A stretch of DNA of 64,000 bases. It comes from Formicarius rufipectus (taxonomy: Eukaryota > Chordata > Aves > Passeriformes > Formicariidae). Shown here in pieces: positions 11,663 to 23,200 of this stretch. Where the stretch lies: the NCBI GenBank assembly GCA_013399695.1, contig VXAU01004947.1:744990-808989 (forward strand), in the 5' to 3' direction. The notes under the pieces were generated by a model. It worked only from the letters and a program-made list of their open reading frames with translations, did not search any database and was not told the DNA's origin. Within the stretch, counting starts at the first letter, position 1. Every line of letters starts with the position of its first letter. A program made the position numbers and the translations under genes.

Positions 11663-12591
11663 ATGCACTCCCACACTGTGGTTCTGGCCCAATAATAACT
11701 CTTCTGGTGTTCAACAGACCATCACCCAGATACCGTGTGACCCAGCACCAGTTCACAGACAGCAGGACGAGTAACTAACATAAATTGGAGGCAGTTACAG
11801 AGGACACTTTTGTACACCCCAGGAAACCGAATCCATCACTCACTATATTCCCTGACCTGCCTGTTTGAACAGAGCATTTCTGTAAGTAGTGCTCTGAAGA
11901 CTGATAATTGCATGTTTGTGAGTACTAACTTGTGATTTGCTTAATACACCTTTTTAAGGCATACCACTATGAGAATCAGGTCTGAAGAAGTTCCCAAGGA
12001 TGTTGCTTCCTCTTTTTCACTGCACATTGAAGCAACATTGGTGGAAGAGCTAAAGCAGACAGCCAGGGCACTTAAAGCAAAGAGATATTGGCACTGAACT
12101 TTATTTTTCCCTATCAGAGTTAGCTGATTTCACACACACAACCCTATAAACAAATAAATCAATGGTAAACTTGTGACCTTATTTGCTGTAATGAATCAGT
12201 TGCACTGCCATGTTCTGTATCCTATTAAACAGCAGCAAATCTGCTTTCACTGGCCAGTGCACTCCGCCTGCTTCGGTGCTGCAGTGAAGCTCTGTTTCAG
12301 TTTGGCAAGGCATATCAAATGTTGACTCTTCTTCCCTAGTCTTTCCTTGATAGTATTTGGTACTAGCCACTAGAAGTAGCAAAGCTGTGCTATTTCTAAA
12401 TTTCTCACCTAACATTTAGGTAGGGCATTTTGCATATTTAAAAAAACCCTGCCAAAACAACTGTAAAGGACATCCCCAGGAAAAAAAGTTACAGTCAATT
12501 AACAAATGGGCCATTGAAATGTTGTTATCAGCTTACTAGCCAAAAGCTCTGACTGCATTCTTACAGTAGTGTGTAGTGCAGTCTGAGTCAT

Positions 12592-12636
12592 CAACATCCT
12601 GAAGGTGGGAGCCGAAGTTGTGCTTTCAGGATGTTG
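12592..12636. repeat. Short inverted repeat, 12 bp stem
   Basis: CAACATCCTGAA (12592-12603) is the exact reverse complement of TTCAGGATGTTG (12625-12636), with a 21 nt spacer. No flanking direct repeat or RNA gene features were recognised. Confidence 0.8.
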
Positions 12637-15600
12637 TGTGGCACTTAGCAGCATGACTTTTTGCCAATCTGTGAGTATCTGCCTGTACCAAAGGCAGTAC
12701 AATCAGATGATAATATGTATTTCTATGGAATCAAAACCAATATTTTGTGTTAGTCTGTGGACTTCTCTGTGTCTATCAGGCTCTAGGTCCTTGTGACATT
12801 ATTCCTACTTGTGAATAACTCTGGGAAGCCGATTATGTTCCTTAAAGTCAGCAGCACCTGCAGCATTCTTTAAAATGGTGTGGTGCATTCTCTTCTTAAT
12901 ATCAAGCAAGCAGTGTCTTGGTCTGTTGTTGTTGTACTGTCTAGGATCCCTCATCATGGATAAAAATAATTTGAATAAAAGGATAGCCTACGCTTCAGAG
13001 AATTTTAAAGCTAAATAAGACAAGAGATTACAAAGAACACAAAGAGAAAGAATCTAAGAGGCAATTAACAGGCAAGATCAATTCTCACTTTTCTCCCTTT
13101 TCTAGCCTCCTGGGTGGGCTGTAGGAAGTTAGAGAGAACTTCTAGTTACATCATGGACCTTAGATTGTCTAAATGTAAAAGAAAAAGCACAATTATATTC
13201 ATTTCAAGCATATTAGATAAAACATTAAAGATACTTTGGACTGGATTCTTCTGGTCAATTGTGAATATCATAAAAAAATGGATATTGCTATCTAAGAGAG
13301 CTTTCTTGATCTGTGTATAACCAGTGGAGAGAAACTAGCAATTGCAGGGCATCACCCATTTCATTTAATGAGGGTGCTAATACAGACTGGACACCTTGAA
13401 AATGCCTGTGTCTTTCCACTGACTGTAGAGGTATCCAGAACAACCAAACTGGACATTGGTCATATATACTGCAGATGTCTAAAGTTGAGGGGATTGGAAT
13501 CCCCTCATGGTATCTTTTCTCCTTCTGTGCACTTGTACAAGGGTAAAATTTCAATAATCTTTACATCTTGACAGATTATTGAAGTGCACACAGAAAGTTA
13601 CATGAACAAAATAATTCCTTGGTGTTGAATTATCTCCTGAAGCATTTCCTACTGCATTTCTCATGTCTGGAAGGAGGACACATGCACCATCTAGATGATT
13701 TGACCTAGGAAATTTTGTTTAATAATTTTCTATCTTTTTCATTTTGTATTCTAAACGTACCTTTAAAAAAAGCATGGATCACAAAATAATATAAAATAGA
13801 TGCTTTAAAATTTTACTGGCTTCCCTGCCATCTCTCTCCTTGCAAATTTACAGCTGAGACCTTTTCAGTATAGTTAGACAGGCATTTACCTTAAATTTAA
13901 CAAGTAAATTCAATGGATTGCTGCCCCTGAGGACGGACATGTAGTATTGCTGGAAGCGAATGGCTACCGTTCTGCCTTGGGAGAGTGGCTAAATTTCAAC
14001 AATGTGGGAAGTCAACTCTCAATATCCAGTTTTCAGAGTGCTGTAAGATCTATTTTGAAGTGTTATTATGTAAATGTAAGCCCTTTTTATTTCTGATAGA
14101 CAACTGTATGGAGGTGGGCAACACTTTCCACTATGGCATTAATTATAGTGCTCTAGCCCATATTCCATGTGCTAAGTCATACTGCTCGCCAAATACCATG
14201 TATAATTCCCTCTGTTGGTTGCTCTGAAAGTCTTTGGCAAATGTGAACCAAATGCTACACACGGTTCTTCCCAAGGGACAGGCGGCTGTGGGAAGGGATT
14301 GCTTACACATGTGATCAGAAGAGATCACTGTGAGTGTGGGACCAGACCTGCTGCACTACAAAGTCCTAAGGCCTCATCCGGCAATTTTGGTGAAGACCAG
14401 AGCGTTGGTTATTGATGTCTTAAGAAAAATGCCTGGAACAGAAGTTCCTCAGGGCTTTGCTCCTCCAAATCCAGTATGAAATGGTGAGTTCTTCAGGGCA
14501 GGGGATCATCACTGCTTGTTCTCTCTGTGGGCTTAGGTGCTGCTGCAACATGGAACCTAAGTGTGGTGAATGTTTTGCTCAGTCAAATTACCTGGCAGCT
14601 GGTTTTCTCTGTGCAGTGACAGTAGAGAAGGTAGCAGCAACCTGGTAGTGATTCTCTTGGTAATGTGATAGAAATAAGTTGTTTTATTCAGAAACCTTTT
14701 TCCAGCTAAGTTTCTGTGTCAGTGTGTTTTTTTTATCATCAGCACTGTAGAATACTTCTTCCTTGCTGCAATTTGATTGGAATTTGAGGAATTTAGGCAT
14801 TTTTTCTGCTTGAATTTGTCAAAAGCAAGAAATCCAGTTCTATGAAATGTCAGAGGAATTAATAATAGAAACCTCTATCAGTAGAAGAGGTGATACGATG
14901 AGCATATGAAAGCATTCAGATTCAGCTAGAGAAAGATAGTAGCTAATTGTCTGAACAATTATGACTGTATAAGATAATTAGAATTGCTGAAACTGCTAGT
15001 TGTATAAATGAGACATCCTGCATTATTTATCAGGCTTATTTGTTTTAATTGCACTAGAAGTATAAATTTCACTTTTACATGTCTATTTATCAGATCTAAA
15101 CTCACATGTAACAATCTGCTCATACGGTTTTTGGTTTTGTTTTTCTTTCATGGAAAAAAAAGATAAATGTTGAAATATGTTCAAAGTAAGGCTACATTAT
15201 CTATCTTTCATGGGCTACCCTTGTGGGGTTACCCTTATGGTGCAGGAATATATTCATTGACATGATCAGTTTGATCAATAGACTATGTAGTCCAGTGTTT
15301 ACTTCAACTCAGCAATGTTATAAGTAACAGGAATAGACCTTCCTGACCTTGTGAGCTCATTTAGTCACTATATGAGGTGTAGCTACTTTTTTTAATTAAA
15401 AGTAGAATAAAAGAATATTCAAATACAGTCTCTAAAGGCCTGGAGGTTAAATCTACATGTTAATGACATTTTGTTTGCTGTTTCACAATGCTGTGAGAAT
15501 TATAATATTATCTATTCTAAATTTGCTCAGAGGAATTGGATTTTAAGTAAGCCTGTTCTAAAAAGAAGCATGAAAACAGAGCTAAACACAAGCCATCATC

Positions 15601-18600
15601 CTATTAGTATCAGAAGTTGCTCAATAACAAGAAATGATTAAACATTCCAACCTCGACAATTTACAGTTAGAAAGGGGAATAAAGTAGATATCATTTTAAA
15701 AGTCTTTCTGTTTTTCATCAGTTGCACAATTTTTACTTAGTTTTCATGAAATAATGTTTATTGCACATGTTTCTGAAGTGTCATCACCTGTAAAATTAAT
15801 TCCTTTGAAAAACAGTAAAAGAAATGCATTAGTGAACCATCTTTATGGTTTTAGAATAGGAGAGGGTTTTCAGTCAATTATTTATATGCAATAAGTACTA
15901 AAAGCCTTATTATCTCAGAATAATCAATGTTCAGTTGAAGCTTGAGAACACTAATAGCTAATCTTAAAAGTCCTGATCCAGTGTCATTTGAAATAATGGC
16001 ATAACTCCCATAAATTTAAGCAAAGGAGGATGAGGCAAGAAAATATTGTTTTGAGAGATAATTTTAAATAATCAGTTGAAAACGTCTGTAAAAGAACAGA
16101 AAATTTGACTTTCATTCTCCACCTAATACAGTATGAAGCATTTCAGCAGACGGAAGTTCTTAATGATGTGTATCTGTATTTTCTGTTGCCTTGGGGAGCC
16201 TTTTTTACATGTGTATATACTGAGCTGGTGTTACTATCTTTGGGAATAGATGAATGGCAGCTGAAAAAATTCGGAGCAAACTGAGAAGGAGTAGGAAGAC
16301 TCAGTGAAATATTGAAATACCTGTCTATGTTTTTGTTCAACACTCAAGTTTTGGGTTTTTGTTTTTGTTTTGTTTTTTTTTAATCCCCTGAAAATTTTTC
16401 TCTCTGGGATATGCTCTCACTCATTCTGGTGGGGCCTTTTGTTGTTCTCTCTCTTCAGCAACTCGGATAATTTGCCTATACCAGTGCAGAGCAGCCTGTG
16501 GTATGTGGGAGCCACTTTCCTCCTGGAATGTCTGAAAGGTCGGATGGGAAATTAAGGAAGTGACACCACGATGCAAGAGGTAGTACCAGTGCCTTCTGGT
16601 TTAGGGTCTGGTGCAGGCTTGGACTTGTGGGTTCTGTGTCAGCCTGTAGGGCAGAGCTGGACAAAGATGTCAAGGATGTATTCAAAGACTGCAAGTGAGA
16701 AGGAAAGATGAGTTTCTGGCATTTGGTGATCATTCCCTTCTCTCAGATGGAGGGCTGTTGTTTTTTGATTTTACACAAAGGTGGGATTTTGGCTACGATT
16801 GGAGGAAGTTCTGAAATGTAATTTAATTATTATTGAAAAAAAATCCTCCCAAACTCAATCTGTTTATTTATCCTAGCCAAAAATGCTGTCAAAACTTGAT
16901 TTTAAAGGCGGCTTCTCATTTTCTTATCTACAAAAAATAGGAAAACCAATAAAGAAGGAACACGTGGTTCTGATGAACATGGCAGTAATCAAAAAAAGAA
17001 AAAAAAAAGAAAAAAAAGAGGGAGATGTGCTCTCTACTGTTTTTACTGCTGGGGTAAGGTGTGGCAGACCTTGTGTTGCCCTTACTAAACATAGGCAGAT
17101 TTTGTTTAATAGTGCTAATCTGTGGCCACACGTGGAGGGTGTGTTTCTGTTTACGGATTGAGTAGACTTATTCTGAATGGAAGTGTTTGTTTTCTGAAAT
17201 GAAGGAGCCCTTTCCCAGTCTTTTTCTGACAGTGGGTGTCAGTGCTGAGTGGCGAAGTAGAAAAGCTTTCCTTTGGCAAGGAAGAGGTAGCATCAGGAAG
17301 CAGCCTGCAGATAAGCAGATATCACTAAGTAGGGAAGTAGGACAGATACCCTGAGACAGCATCTGGGAGAGCAGGGGAAGACACATGAACTCTTCAGAGA
17401 AAGCCAGATGAGGAGCTGTGGGGACTCAGCTCCTAGAAAAGCACAAGTAATTCCAAAACTCCAAAATATTTAGGTGCAGAGCTCAATTTCAGTCTTAAAA
17501 AGTGCTGTATTTAGTTTTACTTACGTTTCTTAATAAGGTCCCAGCCCAATTTTGGAACATAGTGGCTTCAAAGAAACTAGAAAATTTTAGTAGTTTGTTA
17601 CATTTTTCAAACCCAGAATGGCATAATACTGATCTTGGCAAAGCATATTCGATGGTCCATTTTGGTGTACTTATTTACCTATATTTTCATCCATATACTT
17701 ACATAGACCATAAAATCATAATATCAATGTGGCAAAAAACCCTGTAAGAGTATTGCTAAGGGATTTAAGAATACCTTTTTTAATAAACTGTCCCCCACCA
17801 AAACAGTGAGCCACATTCCCTCATTTCTCATTCAGTCACACATTAAGACAGATTTGACCAAGTATTTTTAGTTGGAGATTTGGAGCGGCTAAAGTAAGAA
17901 ATCCTCTTAATAAAATAGGGGCTTTTTTTAAACTATATTTTAGACCAGTGTAATTCCATTGACTTCACAAGATTTATTCCTAATACATTCTGATAGGGAA
18001 AGAGTACCAGCTTATGGGGACTTTCATTTTTCTCTTTCACTGTGGGGTAACATTGTCACTGTGCTGGAGTCCTTCTAAAGAAATAAATATTTTGTATAGC
18101 TTTTGCTTTTTACTAGTTGATGTTCTGCTACGATACATAGATAAATAAGTACTAAATATTAAAACCTCTTTTCCTGATTATGAAGATAGTTATCTAGATT
18201 TTGTGAAGCATCACAAGCCATCCTGTGTGTGTTTCCCATAGGACTCCAAGATGGGATCAGTATGAAATGGGAGGACAGATGTGCTCTATAAACTTCAGCA
18301 ATTTTCATCAATTTGTTTTGAATGACAAGAAATATTAAGCTTTTATCTTCCAGGGGAATATTTCTCAGTAAACTATGTTTACCAATAGCTTTTGAATTTC
18401 AACTGTATGCTTTTGTTATTAAATTAAGCAAGGGAGAGCAATTGTAGGGAGAAAGACTTTTTTTTTTTTTATTTATCTTTATTAGACCAGTACATATTGT
18501 TGAAAACACCAGACAAACTTACAGGTGCAGAAATCCATCTTCAACTGTGAAAGAGAAGCCAATTTCAAGCTGGGGACAATTGTTGTGAGCTTAACTTTGT

Positions 18601-19699
18601 TACAGAGATCAGTTGGACAAATGGAAGAGAAAACAATGTCTGACACTTTGAAGTAGATAAGGTTGTTAATGAAGACAGAGGTGATAAGGTTCCCATAAAT
18701 GTGTCTGAAATAGCTAACAGAGTCTGTGAGTGTTGTTATTAAAAAGAGAGATGAGGCAAGGGGCAAGAAAACTGAACAGCAGAAATCTGCACAGGTGGAA
18801 TTCACCAAATACAACTATACAGTAAACATTTTATGAGAGACTGATTGTTTTGCAAATCAAAGCTTCATTTTTGTAGGAACACAAGAAGCTGGAGGGGGTC
18901 TCTTTCAATATTGCATCTCCAACCGTGTGTGACACAAAGCAGGTGCTTGAAAGGTAATTTTAAGGCTTTAGATGTTTAGGAGTGGGTTTTTCTTAAGCTG
19001 TGAAACATTTGGAAAACCATTTCTGTGGGCAGGACAGTGAGCAGTCCAAGGTAGTTACCCTGGACTCTCAATGATGAAAAATGGGAAAAGTGCATAATCT
19101 TGTATTGAAATAGTTGTTTATGGCTATTTCTCTCCATTGATTATAAAGGCAGTCCAGCAGGTTTAGGCAGTGAACTTCTGACACATGAAGTGAACCTCCC
19201 TTAAGTCTCCAGAACTTGAAAACATGAGCACTGACCCAGGGCTGTCGACATTGCCAAGGGCTGTTCCCAACAGGCATTTGGGTGTTCACCTCATCTTTGA
19301 GGAGAGGAAGGGAAATGTTGAAAATGCTGTGCCACTCGGTATCGGTGCCAGGGCCAAGTGGGACCCATCTTATTTAGCCAGATTCTGTCACTTGAAATTG
19401 AGGACCTAGAAGTCCCTAAGCCTTAAAACTCTGCACCCTGGTGCAGTTTCCAGAAATGCCTCCATTGCTTTAACTTTACCCTAAAAATTAGATAAGGTCT
19501 TGCCAGAAATCTTAGCTTTGTAGAGGTGATTGTACTGTGTTTATCCATGTATTCATTTTTTTGACATTAAAATCGAATGGAGATCATTCTCCTAAATGTT
19601 TGTACAGATTACTACTGCTCTTTTGTTTTTTATTCTCTACTACAACAATGCCATTAGTGTTGAAATGTTTCATGCTGGTGGGGGTTTTTTGTAGTTTTG

Positions 19700-19748
19700 T
19701 GTTTGTTTGTTTTGGTTTTGGTTGTTTTTTGTTTGTTTGTTTGTTTTA
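19700..19748. repeat. (GTTT)n simple repeat
   Basis: GTTTGTTTGTTTTGGTTTTGG followed by further GTTT units. It lies about 160 bp upstream of the conserved CGA promoter block. Confidence 0.9.
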
Positions 19749-19909
19749 GTAGTATTCTCAAATTTAATAAGAAGTGTTAGAAAACCTAAGCAATTTGTTC
19801 TTTTTTAAAGGTGAGATTCTGTTCACTGAAAATTGCAGAAAAAAAGAAAGATATTCAGTGTTTGAGTTCCCCAGGAAACTCATACAGCACTGAGTTTGTG
19901 CTCTCAATC

Positions 19910-20115
19910 TGACCTTTTTTTCATTATATAAGAAAAAAAAAATAATCTTTATAAAAGTCAGGTTGAAGATAAGATCAGCATGGTGGGCTGGTAATTACAT
20001 AAAGTGATGTTCAGTCATTAGAGAAAATGTACAGTTGATCCAATGGCTTAGATGTGGGCGAGCAATATGATCTAGCTTTTACTGGTATAAAAGAAAGATG
20101 CAACTTTTTCAGACA
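19910..20115 (+). promoter_or_regulatory. CGA: CGA proximal promoter
   Basis: Elements in order are a TGACCTTT half site at 19910-19917 (about -205, the position of the SF-1-binding gonadotrope-specific element), AGATAAGATC at 19967-19976 (GATA element), GGTAATTACA at 19990-19999 (TAATTA, LIM/paired homeodomain site), GTTGATCC at 20034-20041, GGCTTAGATG at 20045-20054 and the TATA box TATAAAAG at 20086-20093. The order, spacing and several of the words match the mammalian CGA promoter as I remember it, including CTGGTATAAAAG around the TATA box. These sites direct pituitary gonadotrope and thyrotrope expression in mammals. The 11 bp between the GATA element and TGGTAATTACA contain no CRE (see findings). 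The mapping rests on remembered mammalian sequence and should be aligned. Confidence 0.82.
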
Positions 20116-20200
20116 TCAGTTTTGGGACCTTACATCCAAGCATCAAGCTCATCTTCAAACACCATCCTACAGTCTCTCTGATTCTTGTTGAACAAAAGAG
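20116..20200 (+). other. CGA: CGA exon 1 (5' untranslated)
   Basis: The start is inferred about 30 bp downstream of the TATA box. The 3' end is set by the donor AAAGAG|GTAATA at 20200/20201. Its length of about 85 nt and lack of a coding role match exon 1 of mammalian CGA. The exact transcription start is uncertain by roughly 5-10 bases. Confidence 0.7.
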
Positions 20201-23200
20201 GTAATATATTTTTAATTTTTTATTACTGTTAAAGAGGAGCGATGGCATATTATTTGACATTCTTTTTTGCTTCATTTCATTCTTCTTCCATTCTCCTTCC
20301 ATTCTGTCAGTTTTTACTTTGAAAATTAACTTAAATGTTACTTTGGAACTAAAATATCAATGCTTGGGGTTAAACTAGTTTTGTAAGTAAGTGAAAATGG
20401 AGTTCTAGAATTGGATTGCAGCTAGATCTTAATAATGTGTGATTTCTGTTTGGGTCCAATAATTTTTTGTTAGTAACCTTGTGTTTTTCTTCTGTTCAGT
20501 GGTGTTGCTGGCAATTGTCAAACATCACACAACCTGTGGTACTAGCACATCTTTTAGAGTCTTTAAATTTCCAGTCATGATCAAATATGTTAAGAGAAGG
20601 GGAAAAAATGTTAATGATTTTTTGGCCTTCAGCAGTTTGCGAGGAGGTTGATGGGTACATGACATGGGGCTGCAAGTGAAGTGCTAGCAGCTGTAGTTCA
20701 TTGCTGCTGTGACACAGCTGTACCTCATGGCCAAGCATCCCAGAAAGAAATTAACACAATATTTAGCGTGTTTAACTGCTGTTGGGTATAGCAGCACCAC
20801 CATCACCCTATGGAAAAGTATAGAGGGATGTCTCAAGTTTATGCTGAAATTGTTAGGTTGTTACATTCAGTCAGTACAAAGGATGGCTCTTGAACAGAGC
20901 TTGCTGTCATGTCTGTGTCAGGACATGGACCACAGTGTTAGATGAACAATTCTGATCCAGTGGAGCTTCACATGAATGTAAAGCACTCACAGAGTCCCAC
21001 ACGTACCTGAGCAGAAGACCTGCTTGCAAATACAGGTGATTGCCTGTCTTTTTAATGGTAACTGATAATGATAACTTATTTACAGAAAAAGGCAAGGTAT
21101 TATAATGACGAGGTGAGACTTTAACTACTGGGAAGACTTAAATTACCATCTTTCCAAAGAACAGCTGAAATTCATGCATTACATAATGTTGCACTGGCTT
21201 AAGAATGATAATATTTAAAGAGCCAAGTAAAAGCTTCCTTTGATTTGATGGTGAGATGAAATGAATGGTGTAGACACTGACTGGCTTAACTACATGGGCA
21301 CAGTCAGAAAAATAAGACCATGAGGCAAAACAGTTGTTGCATTGGAAAGGTGGAAAGAACACATCTGTGGTTTATTGACAGGTCTCTTTGGTGGTTTTGT
21401 ATGAGTGTCACAGTCTGACTCAACAGAGGAAGTACAAAACTGCAATTTCAATTCCCCTTTTGGTTAATGTAATATAAAAAACTTCCCTCTGGGATTCCCT
21501 CAAACTCTTAAAATGTCCCAAATTATTGCATTATGTGTTCTTAGAAAAATTAGGAGGATGCTACTGTGCCTTCAGCAAAGAGCTGAAATTGCAGGATAAT
21601 CATTCAAGGGTTGTGGTGTTATTCCTGTGGTTGGCATCCTGTTGGAGTCATTGGAGCATCCAGGTTATCAGAAGGCTCAGGATGATGTGGAAACAGGTCA
21701 TTTGGAAAAGGCTATCTGTCTTCTGCTGATGCATGAGGCACTCCAGCTGGCTTCTTGCACTCCGGGAAAGATCCTCTTGGATGGATGGAACTGTGACACA
21801 GTGCAGGCAAGTCTGCCAGCACTTACGCCTTCTCTGTGGGGCTGGAAAGAGCGTATACAGAAAACAACATTCAAAAAAGCTTTATTTGCTGGAAGGAGTG
21901 ATCGGACAAATCCATTCATCCATCCATAGGTGCTGCTGAGCTCATTCCAGTTTCCAAATGTCTGGAAGGACCATAGGAGATTGTGGATCTGAACAGTGTA
22001 AGGATCACCTTTTTGCTGCAGACACACCTTTGAGAGAACAGGGTCCAGAGGGCAGTCAGCTGCTTCTTAGGAACTTGACAGCAGTGTTCAATGCTTGCAT
22101 GGGGCTGCAGTGTTAATGGCATCCAATGTCCTTTGCCACCCATAGACAGGTGTAGTCAGAAGACTATTTCTTGTATTCATTTTTTTTTGGCAAAAAAGCG
22201 GAGATGAATAACAGCAGGTTGAGTACAGCCTCCACACATACCTACATTGAACTGACTTTTTGATATGTCTTCCAAATGCATATTTCCAGTGCTTCCACAA
22301 TTGTTTCCAGTGCTTTTTCTTCGTGATCATTATCGTCTGCTTTTAACTCCTGTATCCTCTGTTTTCTGCCAGCATAAACTGACTCACTGGACAGGTGGGA
22401 GGGAGAAGGCAAAGTTTCTTGTACCCAGCACCCAGCCTTGCCACCTGTTAACTGCAACCTTATCATCCTCTTAGCCGTTTTGTTTAGATGGGTTTCAAAT
22501 AATTCTCTTTCCTCTATTTGTTTCCATCTGAATTAGAAATACGCTTGTTTCCACTGCCTTCACTAATTGCACTGGAAAGCATTGCACATCAGTCTTGCTC
22601 ATAAACTATTTCTTTCCACTTTCCTAACCCCAGTCAGGCAGGGGCTATGTTCTTTTCATCCTGCCTTTAGTCTCAGCCTCATATGCCAGGGCATGATCTT
22701 CTGCTGATTGCTGCAAAGATGGAGCTCTCTCTCGTTTTGTTTCTTGGTTTCAAAGCTACCTTGCAGGGCTTGTGCTCTGCTGCCTTCTGAACTGCTACCT
22801 TTGAGGACTGCATTGTATGTCTGTTTAATCAATAAACCAAGACCTGCTGACCTGTGCGTAGCAGCCCCACATCCCCATATATCTCTGGGAATTTGTGCAG
22901 TGATGAAGCATCACTCTGCTGATCAATACTCTCTTTGTACACATCCCAGTGCTCCAGGTTCACTCGCAGATAATGACATCAGGCAAGAGGCTTCAGTCCT
23001 TGAACACCTCAGATTCGCCTCTTCCTCCAGATGGGAGCAGGCATTATTTGAACATTTGCATTATTGTGTCAGTCCTTGCAAGGATTCTGCTGGGTAGGTG
23101 TGAAATCAGCAAAGAAAAACGCTATCTTTATGTAAAAGCTATCTTAATTTCATTATACTTGATTTTCTACTGTCTTTCCTGGTTCAGGTTGGCAATGCCT

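Larger units (their letters stand above)
9181..19909. other. Intergenic, no gene seen
   Basis: A 10.7 kb stretch between the likely ZNF292 promoter and the CGA promoter. Open frames are at most about 110 codons and carry no recognisable domain. Minor structures are a (CA)n/(GA)n microsatellite near 11.6 kb, a hairpin at 12592-12636, A- or T-rich runs (16991-17021, 18458-18470) and a (GTTT)n run (19700-19748). Distal pituitary enhancers of CGA could lie here but cannot be recognised by eye. Confidence 0.6.

Noticed and set aside
11448..11774. Frames of 70-100 codons around 11.5 kb on both strands
   Set aside because: They read through the (CA)n/(GA)n microsatellite (VCVCVCV and HTHTHTH runs), so the frames are a simple-repeat artefact.
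18482..18814. 110-codon minus-strand frame upstream of CGA
   Set aside because: No recognisable domain, no homologue known to me, ordinary noncoding composition and a poly(T) run next to it.
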